A stretch of 64,000 nucleotides of DNA from Chamaecyparis obtusa (GCA_027943335.1 BSBK01009272.1:250501-314500); one strand, 5' to 3'. Positions 1-14,309 are shown, counted from the stretch's first letter. Program-made: numbers and translations. Notes: a model not told the origin generated them from the letters alone.

Positions 1-249
1 CCACTGTTTTCAAATTACCCTGCATTTACATCTTTGCCCACGCAGCCTGGCTCTTTCATCGGCAATGACGCAGCAGAGGAGGTTTTATTTCCCACCCTTG
101 TTGCTACGTGGGATGCTGCATTGCCCATGTAGCCTCTCCCACACTCCTATGCGCATGACTCCCTACCACGGGTAGAAAGCATACAACCCGTGCCCCTTGT
201 TGAATTCTCCCCGCGTGACCACTCTTTACCACACACGTAGCAGACTCCA

Positions 250-2109
250 ATGTCCTCTTTGCCATGCACTCAGTCCACATATCATCCTGCGCATGATATG
301 CACACCCAGCGTGAGCAGCATATACTGCCGCTACCAGACCTTGCGCTAACTCCAAATCAAGGAGCACAATCAATTCTCCTTCCATCAGCGACTGAGAATA
401 ATTGGGAAACAGGGGGTCCTCCATGTGAGGCAAGTCAGAATGTTGGTAAGACACTTGTCATTCCACATATAGAGATTGCAAATACTGTTGATTCTGATGT
501 TAACACAAATCAACATATGAATTTACGGAGGTCTACAAGAGAAAAAACGTCCAAGAAAATTTGATGACTACGAATTGTTATTCTCTTTGTGTTTAGATCA
601 GGCAGAACCACAAACCTTCAAGCAAGCGTGTTCTAATATTAATTCAGTGTTCTAGATGGATGCCATGAAAGATGAAATGGACTCTTTACACGAGAGTCAT
701 ACTTGGGATTTGGTTACTCTTTCGCCAAACCGAAAGGCTTTGAAAAACAAATGGGTCTATCGCATAAAAGAGGAAGATGGAGGACGAAAGAGATACAGGG
801 CCAGATTGGTAGTGAAGGGATTCGCTCAACAGAAGGGTGTGGACTTCAATGAGATTTTTTCTCTAGTGGTTAAAATGCAGACTATTCGTCTGGTACTTGG
901 CATGGCCGCAGCATGGGACCTTGAGCTTGAGCAACTCGATGTCAAAACAACGTTTTTACATGGGGACATTGTTGAAGAATTATATATGGAACAGCCGGAA
1001 GGCTTTGTAAAATAGGGGCAGGAGCATTTATTTTGCAGGTTAAAGAGGAGCCTATATGGGCTGAAGCAAGCCCCGCGTCAATGGTATTTAAAGTTTGATA
1101 ACTCCATGACTCAGCAAGGTTTCACTCGCTGCGAATCAGACCCATGTGTCTACTTCAAAAGGCTTCCGACTGGTGAGTTTGTGATCTTTCTATTGTATGT
1201 TGACGATATGTTGATTGCTGGTAACAGTATGAGAGTCATTCATGAGTTGAAGACACATTTGTCTCTTCGTTTTGCCATGAAAGATTTAGGGGCAGCGAAG
1301 AGGATTCTTGGGATGGATATAATCCAAGATAGACATAAGAGAGAAATTAAGTTATCTCAAGAAAAGTACATCCTTAAAGTTTTAGAAAAATTTAATGTCA
1401 TGCAAAATTGGTTGCCACTCCATTGGCTGATCATTTCCGATTGTCTTCTAAAATGTGTCCTTCCACTCAGGAAGAAAAACATGAGATGTCTGGTATTCCT
1501 TACTCTTCAGCAGTTGGGAGTTTAATGTACGCCATGGTTAGCACATGTTCGGATATTGCTCATGCAGTGGGAGTTGTGAGTGGTTTTATGAGTAATCCTG
1601 GTAAAACTCATTGGCAAACAGTTCAATGGACTCTTCGGTATTTGAAAGGCACTTACTCTCATGTTTTATGTTTTAACAGTAAGGCCCCTTATATTTGTGG
1701 ATATGCTGATTCTGATATGGCTGGAGATTTAGATACAAGGAGGTCAACAACAGGCTATGTGTTTACTTTTGCCGGAGCAGCAATTAGCTGGACTTCTCGG
1801 AAGCAACAAGTGGTTGCTCTTTCCTCCACTGAGGGTGAATACATTGCTCTCGTTGAGGGAGCTAAAGAGTTGATATGGTTACAACGATTGTTTGGAGAGT
1901 TGGGTTTTAAACAATCCACATTTACTCTATTCTCTGATAGCAACAACGCCATTCATTTGGCAAAAAATTCAGCTTTCCATAGTCGCACAAAGCATATAAA
2001 AACCAGATTTCACTTCATTCGTCATGCTCTTGAAGAAGGAAGATTACAGTTAGAGAAGATTGACACGAAGGTTAATCCGGCTGATGTGTTCACCAAGGGA
2101 GTACCTTGA
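250..2109 (+). pseudogene. Ty1/copia pol remnant (linker, RT, RNase H)
   Basis: Decayed pol polyprotein of a Ty1/copia retrotransposon; bases 1-249 are probably its upstream integrase-side part but show no clear domain. The linker ends in the usual basic LRRSTREK motif near 525-545. RT follows in another frame from about 565, with TAG at 653-655 just before M656 and TAG at 1013-1015. Visible motifs are LDVKTTFLHGD (about 937-969), the catalytic YVDD at 1196-1207, and then RNase H with SSTEGEYIAL (about 1828-1857), SRTKHI (about 1980-1998) and the terminal VFTKGVP. A frameshift lies at about 1400-1410, between RT and RNase H. Domain order and motifs are typical of copia. It cannot make an active polyprotein. 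It lies on the same strand as the gyrB exons at 5.5-7.0 kb and may sit in that gene's intron. Confidence 0.93.
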
Positions 2110-2229
2110 GAGAAGTTCGAATTCTGTAGAGCTTCTCTCGGCATTGTGACGACATAGCCATAAGCACCAAGTGGGGGATATCTCTGAGCAGCTCGCCTCG
2201 TAGCATTGATTGGCCTTAAAGTGGGAGAT

Positions 2230-2492
2230 TGTAACGGCTCTGCCGTGTAACGGCTACGCAGATTGTGAAGCCCAATCTTCCTTCTGCTGTAACCATTAGA
2301 TTCCTTTATTCTTTTGGAGATGTTACAAGTGTCTTTGACCATGAAATGTAAAATAAGCTAAAGAGCTGAGAGCTGCTGATTCATTGTAACAGACTTATTT
2401 TCAATAAGAGATATTGGCCCTGCTTGCAAAGTGGATGTAATTCAGAATAGCTGGATGAACCACTATAAACTCTGTGTCTCTGTGTCTGTGCA
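2230..2492 (+). repeat. copia 3' LTR, 3' limit uncertain
   Basis: Directly after the copia pol stop comes a spacer and a polypurine tract, AAAGTGGGAGAT, at 2218-2229. The next bases, TGTAACGGCTCTGCC, have the expected TG start of a 3' LTR. A polyA-like AATAAG occurs at about 2403. The right end is a guess (a CA near 2491-2492) because the 5' LTR is outside the window and no matching copy is present. Confidence 0.5.
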
Positions 2493-3459
2493 TTTTTTAT
2501 CTTTTATCTTTTATTCTGTTTTTAATTAGTTTAGTCTGCAATTTTACTTTCAACATAAAGAAGTGATTCCATAAGAATTGTTTTAATAAAACAATTGTTA
2601 CTAATATGGCAGCAGTTATGTTTAAGAAGGCAGCGCTTATGTTGAAGACGACACTGAGTCATGTTTAAAATACAGTCTGTTATTGTAAAAGGAAGTGATC
2701 AAAAGCCTTCAAGGGCAGGGATTGAAGTCATAGAGTTGATTATCTAAAGCAGTGATTAAAGCATAGAAAAGTTTGTTAACACGGGGCATATCCATTGAAA
2801 AGGTTGTACTTGTGTCCTTTGTGAGAGATGCCTCTCTTCATAGAGACATGGAGATATAAAAGAAAATGAGAAATATGAAGAGAAAATGAGAAGAGAAAAT
2901 GAGCTGTTGGTGTGAGTTAAATTGAGATATATGAAGAGTTTATAAAGAAATAACACAATGCGATGCTATTCAATTTGAAGAAAATATTGGTAAGAAGAAA
3001 AATAATATATGAAGATATTTCAATTAGGAAGTGTGGAGATATAGGAAGAAATATCATGGTGAAGTATGGAATGATATGAAAGTTATACAGTTTATGGAAT
3101 ATTGAGAATGTGTATTTATGTAAGAAAAATAAATAAATCAAATATACACCAGCAGAATGATATGAAGAGAATATAGTAGAAGTCTTTTCAAAAGCAGATT
3201 ATGTGAAGGAGATCTAAGAGAAAGATAATAGCAAATTCATTAAGCATAAATGAGCATATTTGTAAGTCATATTGGAGCAGATATAAATCAGAATTATAAG
3301 CAGATCTGAAAGAGAATTGAGAAGCAGATTATGAAGTAAATTATAGGGGCAGATTGAAAGAAACTTAATAGCAGTTTGAGAAGAGAACTTGGGGCAGATT
3401 TGAAGGCAATGCAAGAGAAGGTTTTTCTTTCATATTTGGTGAAGATCAAAATCATCCAT

Positions 3460-3942
3460 CATCTGTTGTAGAAGCAACACTATTAAGGTGTAAGCTTAGC
3501 ATAAGGGGTTGGTGACTGTGATGAGTTGGTGCTCATGAATCGATCAAGAGCTTAGTGCCTCTAGTGTGTTGGTGCTCACAAAGTGAAAGTAGGGGTTGGT
3601 TCAAACTTCATACATTCAAAAGTGGGAGTTGGTGCTTCTAGTTGGTTGTTGTTCACAAACTAAGTTAGGGGTTAGTGCCTTTAGTTGGTTGATGCCTACA
3701 AACTTTGCAAGAGAATAATAATATAAAATCATTGATTTGTTGTGGTTTTCTCCTATTAGGGTTTCCATGTAAAACATCGTGTTATTGGGTTCTTATGTGC
3801 ATGTTTGTTGGAATTTCACAAATAATACTACTGTGGTTTATAAAGTTTAAATTGGTAAAAATAGTTATTATATTGATTCACCCCCTTCTTAGTGTATCTG
3901 TGTTTGATTTTATGAGTTGTATCTTCAATAATTGTCTAACAT
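3460..3942 (+). repeat. possible copia-type solo LTR
   Basis: Degenerate copies of a TTGGTGCC/TGGTGCTCACAAA word recur at roughly 50-60 bp spacing between 3505 and 3700. A pyrimidine-rich TTCACCCCCTTCTTAGTG follows at about 3877, and the segment ends near GTCTAACA. This layout resembles 3' halves of some plant copia LTRs, as I remember them. No second LTR, PBS or target duplication was found, so this is weak. Confidence 0.3.
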
Positions 3943-4457
3943 GATTGTGGGAGATCTTGATAAGGATCTATCTTGCTTTTAAATTCTTTGGATAAAGTTG
4001 TATCTCTAAATATATTATATTCCCCGTTTCTATTGAATTTGCGATCCTAGGGCCAAATATAGGATAATCCCAAAAAGGAGACATTACAACTCAATCTCCT
4101 CTCTACTTCATGCAAAGTCTAACTTCCATTATATATGAAATTTTTGCTTGAAACAATCCTAGAAAAATGACATGCATACGAAGGTTTGGCTTATTTTTAA
4201 GCATTAGTAATGTTTTAGAAAATTGATTTATATAATGTGATTATTGCTTTATATATTATTTTGTTTTTTAGGCAAATTGTTGCTTTGATAATGCCTTTTA
4301 AGCTTTAGGCATTTACTGTTCGATTCATGCAAGGTAAAAATTGAAAATCTAATATTTTCTTGGAACACACAATTAGTAGGAGTCAGTCTACAATTTGAAG
4401 ACACTTGTAATGTCCTCTTTTTCTAAATATAATTGTTTAAAATATTATAATATGAAT

Positions 4458-4560
4458 CTTACATCTTGTAATTAATGAAATATATATCGGATATTTAATA
4501 TTATAAATATTACATCTTGTAATTAATGAAATATATATCGAATATTTAATATTATAAATA
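4458..4560. repeat. two-copy tandem repeat, 51-bp period
   Basis: The unit starting TACATCTTGTAATTAATG at 4460 is repeated at 4511 with a single obvious difference (CGG versus CGA). It lies in AT-rich non-coding DNA. Confidence 0.85.
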
Positions 4561-5528
4561 TTAAACAATAATAATACAATTATAATATGATATTTTAATT
4601 ATATTATAATGAATGGTTGATAATTACAAATAATAATAGATAATAAATAAAATATATATATTTTATTCCTTGTATAACATTTTAAATATTTTAATTATTA
4701 TAATATAAATATTTTAATAATATAATACATAATCAGTTAATATTAATATTTTTTATATTATAATATATAATTATTTTTAATCAAGTAAAATAATGTTCAA
4801 TATTTAACGTTTAATATTTTAATAACTAATATAACAAGATATCAAATTGCATGTCTCTAAGAATATAAAAGGAAATAGAATATAACATTTTGAATAACAG
4901 TGGAAAGAAAGAAGAAACATTAAGAAATAATATGGAAGACTTGGAAGAAAATAAGATAGAAGAAAATGAAGGAGAAAAGGTAGGAGGAGATAAATGAAGA
5001 AATATACTAGAAACTCAAGAGAGGAAAAAAGTATAAAAGAAAAATAAGAAAATATTAATTAAATTTAATAAAATAACTAACTAATCTTATTAGAAAATAT
5101 TACAATCCAAACCCTAATAAGAAATCTACCATAAATTAAGTCCTGAGAGGGAACATTACAACACTACTTCAGTGTTGTGTTTTAAATTATTATTAATAAA
5201 TAGATCCATACATATTAGTGCCTATGTAGACTGCTATATCTCATACATAAGAAAGAATGTTAATGTTCTTAAAGGACCTATATCGTTCAGTAGGACCTAA
5301 AAATCGTGGTAAGGTTTAAGGCCCGCATTTCTCTGAGAGGATACTGTAATATATTTTCCTTAACTAACTGGAGAAGGTAGAGGGCATCTGTTATGATAAG
5401 GCTTTATGTAAATATGAGTAGCTGTGACTGACATGGAGCTTTGTTTTTGCTGTCTTTTCTATCTTTTAAAAAAAATTCTTGTGCTAAATAATTTTATTTT
5501 TGAATTATAAGAGGATTTTTCTCTGCAG

Positions 5529-7015
<1,487 letters not shown>

Positions 7016-7850
7016 TGGCAACTTAAACATGGTGATGCAACTGCAAATACATTTCAACTCAGTTATTTGCGTAATTAAGAATCATTTTTAAAAAATTATG
7101 CTGCATTTAATCTGATAACTTGAATTTCTTGCCATGTCTCCAGCGATGTTCCTTTTTGATTTGTACTGTGGAAGATGAGCATTCCATTGATACCACAAGC
7201 AGAAATTTTGTGGTGAGGTCCAAGCACATTATATATCCCGGACCAGTTGACAAACACAAGACGCCAATGCATGTTTGCATTTATGGTGATACGCTGAAAT
7301 GTAAATGAACCATGCCAGTATTTTACTCTGGTTTGGCTCTTATACTCCTCTGTTCATAGATATTCATTTTCATTACACCCAATGCATTCATAATTGATGA
7401 AAGCTGTAAACGTATTCGTATAGTAAAATGACACTGATTTCAGACCAGCAGTTATACAGCCCAGTCTAATGCAATGCATGTCTGACAGTACTAGCATTTA
7501 ATATGCCCAAAATGGTTTATAATTTGCTGATAATTTCTAGTTATATGAATATCTTTCTTTGTTAGCAACGGTCTACTGCTCTTCATCTTCTTCTTTAATG
7601 AAAAAGTACATTTTCTTTTATTAGTTACTAGGGGACTTGTCCCTCGATTTTGTACTTGTTTCGTTTACCAAAATGCATGTCTCTCGAAGACTGATATAAG
7701 GACTTTTGCAGACGACACCTTTACATTTTTCCTAAAATCATCCAAGAAAAAATTGGCAATCTTATAGAGGTTTCACAAAATATATTAAATTACATCACGT
7801 AGTTGGAAAAAATTAAAATAGAAGGAAATATTATTTTACAATATATTATG
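7016..7850. other. gyrB 3' flank and UTR region
   Basis: No further gene recognised. A 62-codon open frame at 7120-7308 has no recognisable domain and probably lies in 3' UTR or flank. No clear AATAAA was found close to the gyrB stop. Confidence 0.45.
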
Positions 7851-8350
7851 TTATGGTATTTTGTCACGATTCAGTTGTATAGTTAATGAGTCAAATTGGT
7901 TTTTATTTTATGAGTAGTGGTTCACACAAACCCATCTTTCATGAACATGAATGCTTCATTTAGTACTCATTGTATCTAGGTGATGCCAGAATAGGTGAAG
8001 CACAAACTTCCTCATCCGTCAATGGTCTACTTAGCACTCATTGTATCTAGGTGATGTTCACATGGGTAAAACACATACATTTTGGGAGATCACCCTCTAA
8101 ATGGTCCATTATGCACGTGTTTTATGTAAGTGATGTTCACAAAGTGAAGTACTGGTACTTCTCAAGAGGTCACCTTGCAATGGCCTACTTGACATTCTCA
8201 TCATATAGATACAATGAGTGCTAAATGAATCATTCATGTTCATGAAAAATGGGTTTGTTTAAAATATTACTAATAAAATTTAAGTCAATAGATTTGATTA
8301 AAAAACTATATGGTTGAGTCTAGATAAAACATCATCAAAGTGAGATGAAT
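7850..8350. repeat. inverted-repeat (MITE-like) element
   Basis: The left arm contains CAAACCCATCTTTCATGAAC then TTCATTTAGTACTCATTG (about 7928-7975). The right arm contains the reverse complement with few changes: CAATGAGTGCTAAATGAA then GTTCATGAAAAATGGGTTTG (about 8212-8257). Weaker pairing extends outward on both sides to about 7860 and 8340. The 250-bp centre contains a repeated word, CTCATTGTATCTAGGTGATG (about 7967 and 8038). It is non-coding. Exact ends and target duplication could not be fixed by eye. Confidence 0.65.
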
Positions 8351-8828
8351 TAAAAAATATCTTATTTTTCAATGACAGATTTATATATATTTTATAATAT
8401 TCTCATCAAACTGCAAAAGTAATAGTAGATTAATAATAATAAAAGGCTTAAGATGTAGATTACTATATCATAGTTTGAAAATGACAATGATAGCATTCTC
8501 CTAGTCCTTTTATGCATCTCTAAATAATTATAGTTTAAAATAAATTTTCATACTATGATGATGATGACCAAATATCAACATACTTTTTTTTAGTACTTAT
8601 TTTAATATTTATAAATATTATTTATTTTATTTTAAATCATTGTAAAATTTTACATTCCTTAAAATTATATATTTGTAGTGTTAAAGCGAATTTTTAGTCA
8701 TGTGTAATTTTTTTTTGTTTATATTACTTTTTAATATTGTTAATTGTTTACTAATATTTTGCAAATGAAAAGTTAAAAAGTAGAAAAAATGAATTCATTT
8801 GTAATTGGGACAAGAAGATACATAACAA

Positions 8829-9330
8829 ATGGGAGAAATTGATACCCCCTTAACATCAATATCACTACTAAGTGAGTCTGCCAAAAAAAATGTCATATGG
8901 AGGGTTTCGAAGGTTGGAAGGATGAAACTCAATTTTGATGACACAATAAAAGGCAACCCAGTGGATGTTGGATATGGATGCATTGTGAGAGATGGTAGTG
9001 GTAAATTAATTTATGGCTTACATGGTTATATTGGAGTAGCTACAAACAACAAAGTTGAGGTCACTGCTTTGGAAAGAAGAGTCAAATCATGTGTTGATCA
9101 ATAGATAGAAGTTGCGGACTTGAAGGGGACTCAAATAATTATAAATGTAGTTAAAAGTGGAGAAATCTCAGCGGGGAAGGTTTTAGAGTATCTTAATCAA
9201 ATTCCCTAGTATAGTGTTACCCATATTTATCAAGAATCTAATAAAGGTGCTAATTTTTTGGCAAATATTGGTTCCCAAGAACATAAAGGAATTGATTGAT
9301 GGGTATTGAAGTTCTTCGGATCTCTTGAAG
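8829..9330 (+). pseudogene. LINE-type RNase H domain remnant
   Basis: Open to 9104 (TAG), then readable in the same frame with stops at about 9207 and 9297. It shows the plant RNase H-like (RVT_3) pattern: KLNFDDTIKGNP near the start (family form KLNFDGA.KGNP), GYGCIVRDGSGKLI, ATNNKVEVTALE, and a C-terminal YQESNKGANFLAN block. Such domains end the pol ORF of plant L1-type LINEs and also occur alone. The second Asp of the catalytic set sits after the first stop, so this copy is dead. No RT domain was found upstream, so it is a 5'-truncated insertion or fragment. Confidence 0.75.
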
Positions 9331-9845
9331 ATACTGAAGGATGACACGACTTGTCGTAACTTGTTTGTTTAAACATGTATAGGTAATCAACTAATGGATA
9401 AGATGAGGGCAACTTAGGCCATACAAAGTCCTTTGCCAATGGATATCACACAACATTTTGACTCCACAAGAGATTTTTGGAAGCTTTGGTTTATATCTGA
9501 TGCTCTTGGGATTTGATTTACTACACAAATTCAAGATCAATGACCTTTTTGGTGGGTGAATCCTGCTGACTCAAAAACATTAGGACTACATTTGGTGACA
9601 TTGCCCAATTGTGGATCTCCTAGAGATTCAAACGACTGATTGTCTCTGATGATGAAGAAGAATACACACCAGATTCCTCATCCCATCGGGAAAGGAAGGA
9701 AAAAATGAGGTAGTTTGTAGATAATGCTTGGGAGGTGTTCAGAATTGGTGTCATCAACAACTTGACTCCCTTTTGCAGAATGATGAATTCAACCAATGAT
9801 TGCCTATTTACAATTGGATTTGACAAGTGTGTGAAGTTAGGAAGG
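9331..9845. other. unassigned flank left of the chromovirus
   Basis: No gene recognised. It may include the 3' tail of the LINE fragment. The five bases next to the retroelement end are GAAGG (9841-9845), a candidate target duplication that cannot be confirmed because the other element end is truncated. Confidence 0.4.
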
Positions 9846-10675
9846 TGATGAAGGGTACTCCCCTTATTTAACCAAACACAGACAACACAATAGGGAAATT
9901 AAAATAAAATTGCAAGAATAGATTAATGGCAAGAACATAAACACCCGCTTTCTATTATTTTCAATGAAATGCCATTACAATATTCAGAAAAATAACATGC
10001 TATAGCCACTTGGGTATTTTCATCACAATAATCTACAAGATAGAGCCATCATCTACACTTTTGGAACTGAACCCTAAAATCCCCTTTAGCCCTATTTAAG
10101 TAGCACAATTAGCCACCTTAGAATATTCTAGAAAGTGAAATTTTTCCATTTTGGCATTCCGCGGTTCAATTTCTTTTCTTAAGTGATTTCTCTCTTCCTT
10201 TTGTATTGAAACTGGAGTCCTGATGGCCCAACTCCCAAAAACCATTACTTGTGAACCATTGAGTCAATTGGCTATTATAACTCCATTTTAGAAATTTCAC
10301 GAAGCGCTCTATGCCATAGGCTCGCGAAGTGCAAGCCAATTAAAGTTTGACCCCTTTTCGAAGCTTCTACAACCTTCAAAACTGAGTTCAATGTTTTTTG
10401 TACCACTCCTCCAAACTAGAAAATGTAATAACTTCAAAACCAAACTTGATCTTGCCATGAAACTTTATCAACACATGAAACTTGACCAACAAGCTTATAT
10501 ATCCAAAATGAACCTCTAGGGAAGGAATTGGAACAATATGTGCTCAATTGAACAATTTATTAAAAATAGTAAACTTGTGAAAAATAGTAACCTTATCCAA
10601 AGATGATCCTTATTGAAAAGTAGATATTTTTGGGTGATGCAAGATTGCTCTTACACCTTGGATGCTCCTGCATCA
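9846..10675 (-). repeat. chromovirus 3' LTR
   Basis: Begins TGATGAAGGG and ends TCCTGCATCA on the plus strand, so the ends form the short inverted repeat TGATG/CATCA. The first about 490 bp align with 15751-16242. A polypurine-type sequence (CCGGGGTGTC on the minus strand) abuts it at 10676-10685. The chromodomain reading frame runs a few codons into the LTR and stops at 10651. Confidence 0.88.
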
Positions 10676-10910
10676 GACACCCCGGTTATTTTGAGAAGTG
10701 ACATTGTCACATCTAAGGTATTCGAAGGTAAACCAAGGTGGTCAACCTCTTCCTTTGATAGCCATGATGAATCTTCAACAGATTGTCCCTTCCATTTGAC
10801 CATATACTCTTCATATTTCCCGTTTCTTGTGCTTTTGCCAACACGACTATCCAATATGTCTTCTATCTCTTTTGTAGTTGAAGTAGGTGCTAGTATATTC
10901 CACTGTGCTT
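10651..10910 (-). pseudogene. chromodomain at integrase C-terminus
   Basis: Reads KEIEDILDSRVGKS, then YEEYMVKWKGQSVEDSSW, then LSKEEVDHLGL: the aromatic and acidic pattern of a chromodomain, a histone-tail reader that directs chromovirus integration. It follows the integrase C-terminal region at 10914-11114. The reading frame extends across the 3' LTR boundary. The connecting reading frame has stops. Confidence 0.85.
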
Positions 10911-10913
10911 ATG

Positions 10914-12054
10914 TTATTTCATCTTCAATACTTCATGATACTCTATCAAATTTGAAATATTAAATACTAGTGAAATATTGAATTCACTAGACAACTCTAC
11001 TTCATAAGTATTTCCTGAATCGTGCTTCTTTAGGATTTTGCATGGTCCAAATTTCTTCATCTTCAACTTGTTGTATGTTCTCACTAGAAACCTCTCCTTT
11101 CTCAAATGAATCATAACTTCATCTGCAATCTAAAATTTCTTATTTCCCCTTTTCTGATCTTCCTTAGCCTTGTACTAAATATTCATTTTATTAATATGCT
11201 CTCTCACCTCCTTGTGCAAATTCTTCAAGTGTTCCGCAAAATTTGCAACTTCAACACTACTCATATCTCCTTTGTCCAACTTCCTTAATTTCAAAGTACT
11301 TCTAGGACTACTTCCATATACGATCTAGAATGGTGATTTACCTGTGCTATTGACAAAATTATTGTATGACAAATTTTCCAGTGGTAAAGTCAAATCCCAC
11401 CCCTTGGGTATATCTCCTACTAAGCACCACAATGGATTTTCCAAACTCGTATTAACCACTCTTGTTTGCCTATCAGTTTGTGGATGGTGCACCGAATTGA
11501 ACTTCAAATATGTCTTTAGCTTCTTCCACAATATCCTCAAAAAGAACCCAACAAACTAATTGTCTCAATTTGAAACTATGCTTTTAGGCACACCATGTAG
11601 TCTCACTTCTCTTATAAACAATTTTGCCACATGAATAACATCATTAGTCTTTTTGCAGGGAATGAAATGTACCATCTTTGAGAACCTATCTACTACCGCA
11701 AAAATGGAATCATGACCTCTCTAAGTTCTTAGTAAACCAAGAACAAAGTCCAAACTTATATCCTCCAATGGCCTCTCTAGTACAACTAATGGCTAATATA
11801 GCCCTGTACTCTGTGTAGTTCCTTTTGCCATCTAACAATTCTACAACTTTGCACAAACTTCTTAACATCTTGTTGCAATTGTGGCTAACAATAATGCTCA
11901 CTAACTAGAGCAATATTTTTATTGCGACTGTGTCCAACCAATGCTCCACTATGTTTTTCCTTGATTAGGTTCTCCCTCATGAAACTCTTTGGAATGCACA
12001 ATTGGCTCCCTTTGATTAACGTTTTGTCTTGGATTATAAAATCTAACCATCCAG
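10914..12054 (-). pseudogene. chromovirus integrase (broken)
   Basis: Readable in alternating frames on the minus strand. The zinc-binding N-terminal block ends near 12000-11850 (ENLIKEKHSGALVGH, then a CCPQLQQDVKKFV-like stretch). The core follows with PLEDISLDFVLGL (first catalytic Asp), [14 protein letters not shown], and HPQTDRQTRVVN near 11490-11440. The DNA-binding tail includes PCKILKKHDSGNTYEVEL at about 10990-11040. Many stops and frameshifts. The Q-T-D-R-Q-T-R-V-V-N block lacks the usual catalytic Glu, which is replaced by Arg. Confidence 0.85.
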
Positions 12055-12560
12055 TCATGTCTAGAGTAATAGGTTCTGTGCTAGCTGATCTAATTTATGA
12101 AAAATCAGATTACACTACCTGGTGTGATACCTGCAGTATTGTAGAATTCAACACGAAAATTGAGGACAACAAGATTGCAAACCAAAAATTGTCTCCATTC
12201 TATTCAAAATTGGAGTTTATACAAGTTGGATGGATCCCAAGGGTCACACAAATCCCTTGGAATTGAAATGAAGAGTCATCATAATGTTTATTACAATGAA
12301 ACTATTAAAACTATCAAAAATTATCAAAAAACTAAATATAAAATTTAGGTCCACTTGGAGAAGGCATAACTTTCTCATCCTAGCTCCGAATTACAAACCG
12401 TTTGATGCGTTGGAAAGGTATTCAAATAATCTTGAACGAAATTTCGGAAACATCGATGTTCCATCGTGTTATCGGGCAGCATATTTGTCCAGAAATGCAC
12501 CGAAGACCCTCAAAATTGCAATTTACTAAAACATATGACATTTTAGAAAAAAATAGATTT
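12055..12560. other. extra segment inside the chromovirus
   Basis: RNase H/linker sequence on the minus strand ends at about 12576 and integrase resumes near 12050. The about 500 bp between them matches no expected pol sequence on either strand. It contains GGCATAACTTTCTCATCC (about 12364) in a setting that resembles LTR or leader sequence. It may be a nested LTR fragment. No target duplication was recognised. Confidence 0.4.
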
Positions 12561-12575
12561 CAGTATTTTCCCACT

Positions 12576-13741
12576 TTAATCCTGATCACTAGCTCTCCAA
12601 GCCTCGCCAAAATTAGGATCCTCAAGATACAATTTCTTGAGTTCTTTGAACCCAACAACTTTGATCTGCATCTCTATCAACAAATTCAGCTTCCTGCTCA
12701 GGGCATATGCAATCCTATTAGACTTTCCACTCCTATGCTTCAAAAAAAATGTAACTCTACAAAAAATCAACCCATTTCAAATGCCTTTGATTCAACTTCC
12801 CTTGGCTATTCAAATACTATAAAGCTTGATGATCAATAAACAAAACAAACTCTTGAGGCAAAAACTAATGTCTCCACTTCCTTAATGCCCAGACTATAGC
12901 ATAAAACTCCTGATCATGAACAAAATATTTTCTTTTGGCATCATTCATCTTCTCACTAAAGTAAGCAATGGGTTTACTTCCTAACTCAAAACAATTCCAA
13001 TGGCATTTCCACCGGTATCACAGTATACTTGTAATACCTTATTAAAATTTGGAAGTGCCAAAATGGGGTGTTCTGTAACTTTCTTCAACAAATCAAAACT
13101 CTTTGTTACTCCTACAGTCCACTTAACTTTTTTTTCTATCCCCCAACTTTTTTTCTATCCCCCCTCATAGTTTTAGTTAAGGGTCGATAGGTACTACTGA
13201 AATTTCTAATAAAATTTCTGTAAAAGCTAGCCAAAACATGAAAAGATCTTACCTCGGTAGCACACTTTGGAGTAGGCCATTCAAGAATAGCCTTCACTTT
13301 CTCTGGGTCTATTTTAAGACCATCTCTTGAGACAACAAATCCCATGTACACTAACTCCTTCACAAAATTGCATTTCTTCAAGTTAATCAATAACTTTTCT
13401 TCCCTTAACTTCTTAAAGACCCTACGAATATGCATTGTATGCTCTTCCAATGTCTTGCTAAATATCAAAATATCATCTAAGTAAACAATAAAAAATTTAC
13501 TAAAAAATTCCTTAAATACCTCGTCCATAAGTTGCATGAATGTGCTTAGTGCATTGGTTAGCCCAAAAGGCATGACTAACCACTCATACAAGCCCTCCTT
13601 TGTCTTGAAGGATATCTTCCATTCACCTCCTTCTCTAATCCAGATTTGGTGATATCCACTCTCTATCTTTGTGAAATAGTCAACTCCACTCAAGCAACCC
13701 ATAATGTCATCCATCCTTGGCAAGAGAAACTTGTACTTCAT
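12576..13741 (-). pseudogene. chromovirus reverse transcriptase and RNase H
   Basis: RT is open from 13741 to 13136: LSGVDYFTKIESGYHQI, then EWLVMPFGLTNA, then the catalytic YLDDILIFS at about 13460-13490, followed by the palm/thumb stretch up to YRNFIRNFSSTYRPL. RNase H is broken; its end survives at 12770-12576 as FLKHRSGKSNRIAYALSRK. A 19-bp direct duplication (AACTTTTTTTCTATCCCCC) lies at about 13125-13163 at the end of the RT frame. Inactive. Confidence 0.9.
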
Positions 13742-14309
13742 AATAATCTTATTGATAGGTCAAGAATCTGTACACATCCTCCATCCTCCATTTTTCTTTG
13801 GTTCTAATACTACTTGAACAACACATGGGCTCAAACTCTCTTGAGTCACCCCTTTTGTATCAACTTTAGCACTTGTCTGTTCAATTCTTAACTCTCTACA
13901 TTTGATGACTAATCTTTCTTATTTGTGGCAATCTATGAAGTACATTATCATATACAATATCATGAAACTCATCCAACAAATCTACAACTTCCACAAGGAC
14001 ATCCTCTACCTCCTCTTTATCAACTCTTGGAATTACAGAAATACACATGTTAATGCTTCATGCCTTCTAGAAACTTGCTTCCATCAATTAAACATATTCT
14101 TGCATTACTACATACCTTTTTCTCTGTTTTCTTTAATGGGTTCAGCTTGTGTTGGACTTCATCCTTTGTCAAAGAATAGGCATTAGCATACCCATCATGT
14201 ATTGTACGATGATCAAATTGTCATGGTCTCCCTAACAACAAATGACAAACATCCATAGACATAATATCACATAATACCTCATCATGATAGTTTTCAATTT
14301 TGAACTTTA

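Larger units (their letters stand above)
2493..5528. other. non-coding AT-rich stretch upstream of gyrB exons
   Basis: No protein-coding exon was recognised here. Purine-rich repeats built on GCAGAT/GAAG fill 2820-3420, and a TTGGTGCC-rich segment (listed separately) follows at 3490-3720. From about 4200 to 5100 it is extremely AT-rich. In particular the gyrB exon that should carry the TOPRIM glutamate motif is not found here, so the intron before 5529 extends left past the window or the gene is truncated. Confidence 0.6.

Noticed and set aside
7120..7308. Possible extra gyrB exon or small protein
   Set aside because: It lies after the gyrB stop, whose C-terminus already matches the family; no domain seen.
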